Positions 27,318 to 35,594 of a DNA stretch of 64,000 nucleotides are shown in pieces. The position numbers were made by a program, and so were the translations under genes. The DNA is taken from positions 3,410,001 through 3,474,000 of the forward strand of contig NZ_CP012257.1 in assembly GCF_001277175.1 (NCBI RefSeq), read 5' to 3'. Numbering within the stretch: the first letter of the stretch is position 1; every line of letters starts with the position of its first letter. The stretch comes from Cronobacter universalis NCTC 9529. Lineage in GTDB: Bacteria > Pseudomonadota > Gammaproteobacteria > Enterobacterales > Enterobacteriaceae. Under the pieces are notes generated by a model, which was not told the DNA's origin, did no database searches, and saw nothing but the letters and a program-made list of their open reading frames with translations.

Positions 27318-27938
27318 CTAATAACGTTCTGGCAGTTTATTTATCGCTTTAAGACGCCCGCGGGAAATATCGACATAGTCGCCTTTTCTCAAATCGCTAA
27401 AGACTTTGAGAATATAACTCTGGGATAGATTGGTTTTACCGCGAATAAAATCGCAGGCGTTAATCTCGTCCCGCTCCTGTTCGTTTTTCGCCGCCAGCTC
27501 AATTAAGCAGTTGCGGATGAGCGTATAAGACTGTCGCCCGAGGAAGTGATAACTTTTCCAGTAAAGCACGTCGTAGTACCAGGAGACGACCTGCAGCAGT
27601 TCACGCCAGAGCTGACGCGTTTCGATAAGGGCCTCGAACTCCTCACGCGGCACCACCCGCGCCTCGCACGCCGATTCGGCTTTAATCGTAAAATGGCGAG
27701 TAAACTGATTATTGTACGTGATGCCAAGCAGCTGAGGCCGCGTCGACTCAATCATCGTCAGGCTGTCCATGACGCGGTGCATCGACACGGCGCCTTGCTC
27801 TATCACAATAATATAATCAGGCTGCACGGGAATATGCGCGCCGCTGGCGAAATGGCGCAGCTCGCCGCTATTTTTCAGGGCATTAATAAGAGAGGTGATG
27901 GCCTCTTCGGGCCGTTCGGGGAACGGATAAGTTTCCAT
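27318..27938 (-). CDS. IprA-like winged-helix regulator (Crp/Fnr-like fold)
   Basis: A 206-residue DNA-binding protein. The N-terminal half resembles a degenerate cyclic-nucleotide-binding domain, and the C-terminal helix-turn-helix includes CDFIRGKTNLSQSYILKVFSDLRKGDYV. It resembles the IprA/YaiV group, linked to oxidative-stress resistance in Salmonella. I start at METYPFP (27938) since that matches family openings; an ATG at 27977 gives 13 more residues. Neighbours give no clue to targets. Confidence 0.75.
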   Translation of the reverse strand: METYPFPERPEEAITSLINALKNSGELRHFASGAHIPVQPDYIIVIEQGAVSMHRVMDSLTMIESTRPQLLGITYNNQFTRHFTIKAESACEARVVPREEFEALIETRQLWRELLQVVSWYYDVLYWKSYHFLGRQSYTLIRNCLIELAAKNEQERDEINACDFIRGKTNLSQSYILKVFSDLRKGDYVDISRGRLKAINKLPERY

Positions 27939-28099
27939 GCTGATAACACGCGCCAGAGATATCGTAACGATCAGCATAGTAAAAACCAGATAGCGCGCCG
28001 CCCCATTTTTTCATAATGAGACGGCGCGTTAATAAAACCACTACAGAAAGACCTTATTTGCGCCGGATGACACTTAACGGCGCTGACGTTAACGCCCGG

Positions 28100-28720
28100 T
28101 CAGCGTTTACTTAATGCCAGTTTTGCGGCGAAAAGCAGGAACACGCTGCCCGTCACGCGATCCATCCACTTCACCACGCCCGGTTTTTTCAACACGCCTG
28201 ACGCGTAACGGGTGGCGACAATCAGCGTCAGCGACCAGAGGGTGCCGATGAACGCATGGATGGCGACCAGCAGGAACGTCCAGACCATCGGCGAATGCCC
28301 CGCCGGGATAAACTGCGGCAGGAAGGAGACATAAAACACGCCCATTTTCGGGTTCAGCACATTGCCCAGCATACCGCGCAAAAAGCTGTTGCCGGCGCGC
28401 GTTTCATTCCCCTGGCGAGTATCAAACGTGGTGCGCGGACGCAGCAGAAGCTGAATGCCGAGCCAGCAGAGATAGCCGGCGCCGCACCACTTCAGAATGG
28501 AGTACGCCATTTCAGACACCGCGAACAGCGCCTCCAGCCCGAACGCCACCAGCGCGCCCCAGACAAAACAGCCGGCATCAATGCCGAGCGCCGCCTGAAA
28601 GGCTTTTTTTCCGCCCTCCGCCGCCGCGGTCCGCAAAATCAGCGCCGTATCCAGCCCCGGCGTCAGGGTTAATAGCGTCGCCGCAAGGGTATACGCAAGC
28701 AGTGCATCAGTAACCGACAT
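28100..28720 (-). CDS. LysE/RhtB-family amino-acid exporter
   Basis: A 206-residue inner-membrane protein with about five or six hydrophobic segments. The family signature LTPGLDTALILRTAAAEGGKKAFQAALGI is near residue 20, and GNVLNPKMGVFYVSFLPQF near 115. Family members export neutral or basic amino acids; the substrate is not predictable here. It is the last ordinary-composition gene before the AT-rich island. Confidence 0.85.
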   Translation of the reverse strand: MSVTDALLAYTLAATLLTLTPGLDTALILRTAAAEGGKKAFQAALGIDAGCFVWGALVAFGLEALFAVSEMAYSILKWCGAGYLCWLGIQLLLRPRTTFDTRQGNETRAGNSFLRGMLGNVLNPKMGVFYVSFLPQFIPAGHSPMVWTFLLVAIHAFIGTLWSLTLIVATRYASGVLKKPGVVKWMDRVTGSVFLLFAAKLALSKR

Positions 28721-28892
28721 GTTTGTCCTCCGAAAAGAAAAATCTTATAGAAGAAAAACAGGACCGGCAATCGGAGGTTAGTTACGCAGGGGGATGATAA
28801 ATTTATCAAATTAATCTGGACTCAAAATTCAACCCAGTGGGAAATCGAAGGCGAGTTGCCGGACGCTGTTATGCCGTGAAATAAAAAATGTA

Positions 28893-28918
28893 AATAGCGC
28901 AGGGCGGCCTGCGCTATT
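28893..28918. repeat. Perfect 11-bp hairpin at the island's left edge
   Basis: AATAGCGCAGG-GCGG-CCTGCGCTATT, 11-bp stem, 4-nt loop, without a T run. The surrounding gap 28,721-29,013 otherwise holds no supported gene; a second inverted repeat (AGAGGCAATAT / ATATTGCCTCT) lies at 28969-29010. Confidence 0.7.
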
Positions 28919-29013
28919 CCGGTATGACATCAGAAAACTACCGTTACGGTGCGATAATTATTACAGAGGCAATATCTTACGCTGGTAACAGATCAATATT
29001 GCCTCTTGCTTTA

Positions 29014-29249
29014 CTACCGGGAATTATCCGTTTTTGCAGCGTCCTGCGAACCTGGGTTGCACTGCTCTTTGGTTCCCGGAAGAAAAAATTTACCGTTCTT
29101 ATCCGGGTCCGTTCCTCCCGGACAGCTCTCGCGTCCCGACGCATTACTGGAACTGCCACCATCAGAACCATTTCCGCCATCGGTCCCCTTTCCAGCACTG
29201 GCGGAAGCCACAAGCAACGCGAAAAAGCAGACCCAAAGAGTTTACTCAT
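29014..29249 (-). pseudogene. Small secreted Gly/Ser-rich protein, apparently frameshifted
   Basis: No family recognised. The minus strand has GGGAG then ATG at 29249, reading MSK, but that frame then diverges. One added A in the AAA run (29241-29243) would join it to a second frame giving MSKTLWVCFFALLVASASA, a textbook Sec signal peptide, then a mature 59-residue chain rich in Gly, Ser, Asp and Lys with two Cys (RESCPGG, KEQCNPG). The restored length is 78 residues. As read, no standard start precedes the signal peptide in its own frame, because a stop lies just upstream. It could be a decayed gene, a sequencing error, or use of the internal TTG at 29217. Confidence 0.5.
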
Positions 29250-29407
29250 GCGTGTCGCTCCCTGACTGAATAGCTCACGCTTGTATTAATTTATCTATAT
29301 TTACTCTAACCATGACAGCAGATAAGACAAACGGTTCCGCGCCCTGAGGTTGGAGGGATATGGGGAAAATCCTGGTGAATTAAAGATGGCATGCGCACCA
29401 CCAACTG

Positions 29408-29432
29408 AAAAGCCAGAGAACCTCCGGCTTTT
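29408..29432. terminator. Terminator after the fimbrial operon
   Basis: AAAAGCCAGAG-AAC-CTCCGGCTTTT, 11-bp stem with one mismatch. A/T runs on both sides; it lies about 90 bases beyond the last fimbrial gene. The rest of 29,250-29,523 shows nothing I can support. Confidence 0.75.
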
Positions 29433-29523
29433 AAGCTAGCCACAATTGAACGGTGCAGTCCGTCAGCTTTAAAATTTTTGCAGATCAATTCTCATCACCA
29501 GTATAACGTGGTGTCAGCAAAGT

Positions 29524-30048
29524 TTAATAATAAGTAAATGTCACAGGCAAACTGGCAGTGTAGTCACCTGCCGGTATAGTTCCCGAATGGGGGGAGACAC
29601 TGGCCAATAAAGTTCCATCAAACTGATTTGGGCTTACAAGAAAAGGGGCTTTACTCAGTTCAACCGGTTTTCCGAACTCAACAACACCGCCGCCTTTCTT
29701 CCATGACAAGGTAATATCCACCATATTATTTGATGTTTTGATCTTTGAATTACTGCCTCCATTCAACGTGACTTCAAACCTGGTGATATTAGAGGTGCCA
29801 CAATCAATCACAATGGGAACTTCAACGTTATTATTATCGCTCAATAAGGCACCTGATGTTGAGATCAATGGAAGTTGCACGGTCTGAGGCAGTCCAAGAC
29901 CATGGTTAACCTTGCACTGTGGGTTGGTAACCGTCATTGTAATGGGGAGAGTTGCCGTTGCCTTTTGTGCAGCATGATTATTAAATGCCGTTAATGAGCC
30001 TAACATCCCTATCAGTAACGGAAAAAAAAGATATGTCCTGTCAATCAT
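29524..30048 (-). CDS. Minor fimbrial subunit (FanH-like position)
   Basis: A 174-residue pilin-like protein with an N-terminal hydrophobic signal segment. Cys pair at NPQCKVNHG and VIDCGTSN and the terminal ASLPVTFTYY (a beta-strand ending in aromatic residues) fit a subunit assembled by donor-strand exchange. It overlaps the previous gene by 8 bases. Last of six genes; by order and size it equals FanH of the K99 operon. Its exact place in the fibre is unknown. Confidence 0.8.
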   Translation of the reverse strand: MIDRTYLFFPLLIGMLGSLTAFNNHAAQKATATLPITMTVTNPQCKVNHGLGLPQTVQLPLISTSGALLSDNNNVEVPIVIDCGTSNITRFEVTLNGGSNSKIKTSNNMVDITLSWKKGGGVVEFGKPVELSKAPFLVSPNQFDGTLLASVSPHSGTIPAGDYTASLPVTFTYY

Positions 30049-30562
30049 AGGTCACCTCGACAGTCAGACTGGTGGAAATGTTTCCCGCCTGAAGCGTTTC
30101 ACCTGGAATTTCTTTAGGTAAAAGTTGAATTTGGCCAAGCGTTTGATTTTTGTTACTTAATGCCGTGGATGCGGGTGCAAAAGGCTTATTCAATATCAGC
30201 GGCGTAAAATCTGTGGCGGTTGAATTTTTCCATGATAATTCAAGCCCAACGCCGGATAATCCCGTTTTCATCAGGTTAGTGCTGTTCTCGGAAACGCCAG
30301 CGGCTGGCGAAAATTTTATTGAGATCCCGGTTGCAGGCCAGCTGCAAGCAATATTCAAATCAACGGTCTGTGGTGTTGTTACGCTATTTTCAAACTGGCT
30401 AACGCTGATTTGTTGAAAGTTCAGGTTTGCCGGAGAGAGTGACAATGCGCAAGTATTTACGGCTAACTCGGCGCTTATAGCCACTCTCTTCTGCACTGAT
30501 TGCGACGCAGATGCGTTATGAAATGAAAAAGCTATCAAAAAAAACAGTAACCATCTGTGCAT
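30041..30562 (-). CDS. Minor fimbrial subunit (FanG-like position)
   Basis: A 173-residue secreted pilin-like protein. The signal peptide ends at ASA; the first Cys lies in VNTCALSLSP and the second in IACSWPATG. The C-terminal beta-strand STSLTVEVTYD is the chaperone-binding type, ending in Asp after the aromatic. It follows the large minor subunit by 12 bases and overlaps the last gene. Order and size correspond to FanG. Confidence 0.8.
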   Translation of the reverse strand: MHRWLLFFLIAFSFHNASASQSVQKRVAISAELAVNTCALSLSPANLNFQQISVSQFENSVTTPQTVDLNIACSWPATGISIKFSPAAGVSENSTNLMKTGLSGVGLELSWKNSTATDFTPLILNKPFAPASTALSNKNQTLGQIQLLPKEIPGETLQAGNISTSLTVEVTYD

Positions 30563-30574
30563 AATTAACCTGGC

Positions 30575-31570
30575 CTATCTGTATATTAGCGAAACATTCA
30601 TGTATGTAGAAACCTTTCCGACAGGAAAGGAGGTAGAAGGCTTGACATAGATTCTGAATCTTTCTGTAGCATCAAATTTCCATCTGTTTGGATCAAATAT
30701 TTTATAATTTGCATTAAGGGGAATAGCTTGTAAATTCCCAAGCATTCTATAAATCTGAAAATTCAATTTCCGCCCATCACTACCATTGGCACTAAATATA
30801 CCATTTGCTGCATCAACCACATTCTCTGGTTCAAAACGGATATATAACCCATTAATCAATGCCTTATTTTTGCAGGAGTAGTAGACTGATAACTCTTTAT
30901 ATAAAGAGCCATCATTGATATCACTTTGCAATAATCTACCAAAATCCATATTTTCTGTTGAAAGAGTCATTGAACAAGTGGCAGTGTCTTTAAAATTAAA
31001 AGTCATAGTATTTCCCAGACCAAAAGTAACATTCACTGCCGGGTTATATGCTACTGTATTCCCTATGGTAGGTGTCTGGATTTTAACAGAATATTGGCCC
31101 AATTGAGTGCTTTGAGTCCAGTACTCGTCGTTCACGATAAGTTTGGCTTTTCCTAAAACAGTGCCAGCAGGCCATGTAATTTGTCCTTGCCATTGAGCAG
31201 CCTGGATTCTGTCGGAGGAAATCCTATCGCCGTCACAATGCATGCCCTCAAGTTTCCATTCAATTCCTGGATAGGAGGTGGTTATGGTGGTGGGGTCTTT
31301 ACAAATCCCTCCGCCAGTCATTTTCATGACCATTCTCCCCATAGGGGTTGCATTCTCAACATAGTCGGGATCACAAGTCATGTTATCTTGTATGGTGAAT
31401 TGCCCTATGAACAATGGATCATAATTATCTGTTGTATAACCGTAGTAGTAATAGGACTTGTCACTAGGGTCGGCATTAAAAACTATAGTTCCACTACAGT
31501 TTGCCGCCATGGCGGGTAAAGCACTGAGGGATAAAAAAACCGTAAAAAAAAGAAGGACGAATTTATACAT
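30575..31570 (-). CDS. Large minor fimbrial subunit, FanF-like (possible two-domain adhesin)
   Basis: A 331-residue secreted protein. The signal peptide ends at AMA. Residues about 23-185 form a distinct N-terminal domain with Cys pairs, which could bind a receptor. Residues about 190-331 look like a pilin domain (TATCSMTLSTENMDFG, then YYSCKNK, ending STYMNVSLIYR). Two-domain layout is that of tip adhesins, and the length and position match FanF of K99 (about 333 residues). In K99 the major subunit is itself the adhesin, so receptor binding here is only inferred. Confidence 0.82.
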   Translation of the reverse strand: MYKFVLLFFTVFLSLSALPAMAANCSGTIVFNADPSDKSYYYYGYTTDNYDPLFIGQFTIQDNMTCDPDYVENATPMGRMVMKMTGGGICKDPTTITTSYPGIEWKLEGMHCDGDRISSDRIQAAQWQGQITWPAGTVLGKAKLIVNDEYWTQSTQLGQYSVKIQTPTIGNTVAYNPAVNVTFGLGNTMTFNFKDTATCSMTLSTENMDFGRLLQSDINDGSLYKELSVYYSCKNKALINGLYIRFEPENVVDAANGIFSANGSDGRKLNFQIYRMLGNLQAIPLNANYKIFDPNRWKFDATERFRIYVKPSTSFPVGKVSTYMNVSLIYR

Positions 31571-31589
31571 AGCGAAAACCTTATGCGCC

Positions 31590-32291
31590 TTAGGATTTAT
31601 TTAATTTATACTCTTTGTCGACGCCATAATCATCGAACGCCACAATACTCAGGCTGGTACCGGTGATTAGCTGACCCAGCGATACTTTATCACCCGGGGC
31701 AAAGACAGAGAGCTTATCTTTAATATCGCCACTCATTTTTACAGGCGTGCCATTTTGTTTAACACTGATTATCGCAAAATAGTAAGGCGTGTCATTCCAG
31801 AGAATAGTATTACCGTCACTGCTTATCATTTTAATATTCTGCTCGGCACCCTCCCTTTTTTCTTTCAACGCATCAGGACGATAAAACATTTTGACCTGAG
31901 TATGTAACGCAATCGAGAGCGCATTCATACCTTCTTTTGGTGCTTTGGGGATCTCCTGGATATTGATCCAGAAAAGCGATTCTTTGTCTTTTGGTAAGGC
32001 ATCATTAATTTTCAGTATACGCAAGATTTGTTTGTGCTGATCGGCCACTTTGAAGAACGTCGGGCTGGGCACAAAATAGACGTTTTTGTCGTTTTGATCT
32101 TGGTTTTCAATCCATATCTGTCCGCCATACTCCTGAGTGGACTGGTTATCAACCTGTACAGAGATATTCTCTCTTATTTCATCAAATACATAACGCGTAC
32201 TGTTAAGGACAAACGCTGCGTGACTTGATGCTGTAAATAAAAGCAGTGACGCAGAAATGAAAAACTTTCTCACTGTATTGTTCTTAATCAC
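31590..32291 (-). CDS. Periplasmic fimbrial chaperone (PapD/FanE type)
   Basis: A 233-residue chaperone with two Ig-like domains. The signal peptide ends at SHA; the mature start FVLNSTRYVFDE is the PapD-type G1 donor strand and the LFWINIQEIP segment is the family hallmark. I start at the GTG at 32291, which follows CAGGAG with good spacing and overlaps the usher stop by 8 bases. An ATG at 32387 lies inside the usher gene and would spoil the signal peptide. Short F1-G1 loop suggests the FGS class. Confidence 0.88.
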   Translation of the reverse strand: MIKNNTVRKFFISASLLLFTASSHAAFVLNSTRYVFDEIRENISVQVDNQSTQEYGGQIWIENQDQNDKNVYFVPSPTFFKVADQHKQILRILKINDALPKDKESLFWINIQEIPKAPKEGMNALSIALHTQVKMFYRPDALKEKREGAEQNIKMISSDGNTILWNDTPYYFAIISVKQNGTPVKMSGDIKDKLSVFAPGDKVSLGQLITGTSLSIVAFDDYGVDKEYKLNKS

Positions 32292-34641
32292 ACTTAATCT
32301 CCTGTACCTTACCCATATCTTTCTGCAGCGATCGTGAATCGAATTTGCAGTCTCCCACAGAAATGATCCCTTCGTCTTTATCTTCAAGGTTCATTAACAG
32401 AATCCCGCCGTTGTTGACGTAGCCGATTTCCTGACTTTCTGCGTTTTTAGCGATACTCCCCATTGGAATAACAAAACCATTGCTGCTGATGACTTTGACG
32501 ATATACGTATTAATTTTTCTGTATTTCACTTTTTTATAGATAATGGCATTCTCTGTCGGGGTTACATTGATGGCGTTTTCCGTTAATTCGACGCTCTGCG
32601 GCAAGTTGTCCGCATTGACCGTAATGGTGTTATTGTTATAAGCCGTTAACGGGATAACGGCGCGACCTTTTTTGTCGCCCGGCATCGAGCCGTTAAATTT
32701 GACGCCCGGAACATCATCCATTTGCACAACCGCAATTTCATCATTTTTCACAGGAGTAAAAAGAATGCCCGCATCTGGCAGTCCGATAATACTTCCGCCA
32801 ACCTGGAAGGAAGAGCTGGAAGTGCTTCCCATTTGTGAATAGCTGGCTGACGTATGTAGCGCATCAAACAGATAAGAAGCAGAAATCGCGCTTCCTGTGG
32901 TATTACGCGACTGGCTAACGGAGGCGTTATAGCTCAAGCGTGTGTTAACACTTCCGGAAACACCGGTATTGAAATTCGTGCCGTTACGGCGATCGTAATT
33001 TATGGCTGAGTAACTATACTGCGATTTATCAAACACGCTGAAGGGTACGCTTACGGACACCCCGGCGTTATAATCGCTTTCCATTCCCTGCAATCGGGAA
33101 TACCCGGCGTTCAGAGAGGCCGAGATATTATTAAAACTCTTGCTGAGGTTTATGTTTGCCCCTACCTCACTGGAGCTATCCCAGTAGTCCTCTTTCCAGG
33201 CAGACATATTTAAGAAGACGCTCCTTTCTGGCAATTGATAGGTGATAATTGATTCATACCGCTGTTTAGGTCTGTTGTTTAACAGACTGTAATAGCGATA
33301 GTTAAAATCTGAGTAATCAATGTAATTTTCTGAGTTAAAGCGATAACCAATCAACTGTAAATTCGCGTTTTCTCCTAAGGCGCGGGCATATTTCACTGAC
33401 GTGCTAAAGCCGCTCATCGCTTTGCCATTGTAGTATTTTGCCTGTGCCAGGTTGCCGCTCATTGCCACGGCGCCGAACCAGCCGAAAGAGCGGATAACCC
33501 CTAAGCCAATGTTGTGATAGTTTTTATCTACCAGCGCAGAGGTATTGAGCGTAAAGGGTTCAAAACCATAGTCATAGGTCATTTGCGCGAATAAGCTATC
33601 CTCATCACGCTTGTCATTGTACTGGTTCACTTTGCTACCTACGGCAACATTGTAATTATAATTGCCGGGTTTCAATAAATTCGGCAGAACGGCGACCGGG
33701 AAACGCTGTTCTTTGACTGTGCCGTCCTCTTCATAAATCTTTAAAATAAGATCGCCTGAATAGACACCAGTCAGATCGTTGATCACAAAAGGTCCTGGCG
33801 GAACCACAAACGATTTCAGTGTATATCCGCCTTGTTCAACGGTCACACGGGCATGCGTTCTGGCAATACCGTTTATTACAGGGGCATAGGATTGTGAGTC
33901 CCAGGGATACATATCCTGATTGGATTTTAACTGTGCGCCATAAAAGGTGAAGCCATCGTTCAGGGTATTGTAGGACTGGGTTTTACCAATCAGGATATCT
34001 GACTTCATCGATTTAATGGCGTGCGTTAACAGCAGATTATTACTCTGAAATTTTTCCCCCTGGTATGCGTATCCCCTGCCAAGCAGTACCCATTCGCCAA
34101 TATTGACCTGACCCTCGATATTACCGTAAGTGGTCCGGTCCTGGTTACTTGATTTTGAGGTGTTAAGGTCGTAGGCGATTTTTAAACCGGGACTGCCATA
34201 ATCCCAGGGGCCACCGTCTTTTTTGGTATCGATAAAACCTGCCTGAGGCATATCGATTGACAGCTCTTGCAGGGAGGGATCAAATTTTACCCGGCTGTTC
34301 TTCTCTTTATCAATAAGATAGCAATTACGAGCGGGATCAAGATACGCTTTATAGAGTTCTTTATTTATATTAATGCCTTTTTCGCGTAACCATTCTTCTG
34401 AAAGACAAATATGCTCAGCATCGTCATTACTGATTACTAAATCTACAGAGGTTACTGTTTTTGAACCATTGAATAGCAGATCGACAACGTATTTTCCGGG
34501 TATATTTTGCCCGGTATTTTTCAACACTTCGGGAACTTCTTTACTGCCACCGCGGATAAAGCTGTAGTTAAAGTCGTCGGCAAGAATTTCATTCGACCAT
34601 AAATGAAAAATGATTGCGACACATAACACTTTTATTTTCAT
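32284..34641 (-). CDS. Outer-membrane fimbrial usher (FanD type)
   Basis: A 785-residue usher. A signal peptide ends near residue 21. The N-terminal periplasmic domain begins DDFNYSFIRGGSKEVPEVLKN, the barrel follows from about residue 130, and the plug includes VVPPGPFVINDLTGVYSGDLILKIYEEDGT. C-terminal domains end SLQKDMGKVQEIKCD with a disulfide pair. It recruits chaperone-subunit complexes and secretes the fibre. It follows the pilin gene after a hairpin-bearing gap and overlaps the chaperone start. Confidence 0.93.
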   Translation of the reverse strand: MKIKVLCVAIIFHLWSNEILADDFNYSFIRGGSKEVPEVLKNTGQNIPGKYVVDLLFNGSKTVTSVDLVISNDDAEHICLSEEWLREKGININKELYKAYLDPARNCYLIDKEKNSRVKFDPSLQELSIDMPQAGFIDTKKDGGPWDYGSPGLKIAYDLNTSKSSNQDRTTYGNIEGQVNIGEWVLLGRGYAYQGEKFQSNNLLLTHAIKSMKSDILIGKTQSYNTLNDGFTFYGAQLKSNQDMYPWDSQSYAPVINGIARTHARVTVEQGGYTLKSFVVPPGPFVINDLTGVYSGDLILKIYEEDGTVKEQRFPVAVLPNLLKPGNYNYNVAVGSKVNQYNDKRDEDSLFAQMTYDYGFEPFTLNTSALVDKNYHNIGLGVIRSFGWFGAVAMSGNLAQAKYYNGKAMSGFSTSVKYARALGENANLQLIGYRFNSENYIDYSDFNYRYYSLLNNRPKQRYESIITYQLPERSVFLNMSAWKEDYWDSSSEVGANINLSKSFNNISASLNAGYSRLQGMESDYNAGVSVSVPFSVFDKSQYSYSAINYDRRNGTNFNTGVSGSVNTRLSYNASVSQSRNTTGSAISASYLFDALHTSASYSQMGSTSSSSFQVGGSIIGLPDAGILFTPVKNDEIAVVQMDDVPGVKFNGSMPGDKKGRAVIPLTAYNNNTITVNADNLPQSVELTENAINVTPTENAIIYKKVKYRKINTYIVKVISSNGFVIPMGSIAKNAESQEIGYVNNGGILLMNLEDKDEGIISVGDCKFDSRSLQKDMGKVQEIKCD

Positions 34642-34673
34642 TTTTATTCCTTGCCGACGTGTATTTTACTAAC

Positions 34674-34693
34674 AAGGGAGCAAGCACTCCCTT
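34674..34693 (-). terminator. Attenuator-like hairpin between pilin and usher
   Basis: AAGGGAG / CTCCCTT with a 6-nt loop, between the major pilin stop and the usher start and without a strong T run. In fimbrial operons such a hairpin typically makes the pilin message more abundant than the usher message. Confidence 0.6.
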
Positions 34694-34709
34694 TTAATCA
34701 AAAAATTAA

Positions 34710-35246
34710 TTATTTATAGCTCACGACATAGGCTGCAGAAGCAGTAAATTGACCTGCGGTTACACCGGTAGTTGGCTTCGTAAGTACGGCAGTATAATCA
34801 AATGATGGAATTTTACCTCCTGTCTGCGTATAATCGAAGGAAGTTTGACCTTCCTTAATATAGGAAGCGTCGCCTTTCTGGGTGGCATTAGTAGTATTCA
34901 CCTTCAGATAGGCATTAGTTCCACCTTTAGTGGCATTAACAATACCATTAGGATCCAGCGTTGAAGATGACCAGGAAACATTGGCAGCAGTTTTATTAAC
35001 ACAATCATCTTTTGAAGGCACAAGCTTAAAGGTAACAGGAGTGCCATTACCAGCTACAGTAGTTGATAATACACCTAAGTTAACATTAGCAATATCACTA
35101 CCCGTAGTATCTTTCAGCGAAAAGTCACAAGTCGCTGTAGAAACACTACCCATAAAATTTACAGTGCCGCTGTTTGGCGCAGCCATCGCATTAGACGCTA
35201 CACCCAGAACAGCCAGAATTGCCGAACCTAAAATCAGCTTTTTCAT
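34710..35246 (-). CDS. Major fimbrial subunit (FanC/K99-like pilin)
   Basis: A 178-residue pilin. The signal peptide ends at AMA, and the mature chain starts APNSGTVNFMGSVSTATCDF, a FanC-like opening with the first Cys; the second is in KDDCVNKTAANVSW. The C-terminus FDYTAVLTKPTTGVTAGQFT... ends in VVSYK, with the penultimate aromatic of chaperone-bound pilins. I start at 35246 because GGAG lies six bases before it; an ATG four codons upstream has no site. First and presumably most abundant product of the operon. Confidence 0.88.
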   Translation of the reverse strand: MKKLILGSAILAVLGVASNAMAAPNSGTVNFMGSVSTATCDFSLKDTTGSDIANVNLGVLSTTVAGNGTPVTFKLVPSKDDCVNKTAANVSWSSSTLDPNGIVNATKGGTNAYLKVNTTNATQKGDASYIKEGQTSFDYTQTGGKIPSFDYTAVLTKPTTGVTAGQFTASAAYVVSYK

Positions 35247-35258
35247 TTTATACTCCAT

Positions 35259-35594
35259 AATAATAGGCTTGATATTCTTAAGTCAGCTCATAACCATCTT
35301 AATGAGCGAGACAGAATATATTATGGCGAAAATTCGCAGGCAAACCTTAAAGTCAACGATCGTCAGTTTTCTATCTTATTTTGATATTTATGACGCGATT
35401 GCTTGGCTTATTCTTGTTTTTGGTGGGTTTCTTTTTATTTTGTGAAGAAGGAATAAATTAAAGCCGTTGCCGTCATTTTATTGTCAGAATGTCTTTTAAG
35501 GATACAAAAATAGTAATAAACCATTTTTTTATTGACCAATGCCGCTGGTTGTTTGACTGTCCGTTATTTAAACTGATAGTCGCCGGGGGATAAG
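35259..35594. promoter_or_regulatory. Divergent fimbria/autotransporter gap
   Basis: An AT-rich gap of about 336 bases between the oppositely directed pilin and protease genes, and the likely site of regulation by the AraC-type protein. A 47-codon frame on the plus strand (from 35303) contains a hydrophobic stretch but lacks a ribosome-binding site. No unambiguous promoter boxes were identified. Confidence 0.5.

Noticed and set aside
28977-29249. The 90-codon frame from the ATG at 29249
   Set aside because: After the first three codons its translation looks random, whereas the alternative frame carries a complete signal peptide.
29306-29488. A 60-codon minus-strand frame after the fimbrial operon
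   Set aside because: It contains the operon's terminator hairpin and has no ribosome-binding site or family similarity.
35303-35445. A 47-codon plus-strand frame with a hydrophobic C-terminal half, a possible small membrane peptide
   Set aside because: No ribosome-binding site. It lies in the fimbria/protease promoter gap and shows no other coding evidence.
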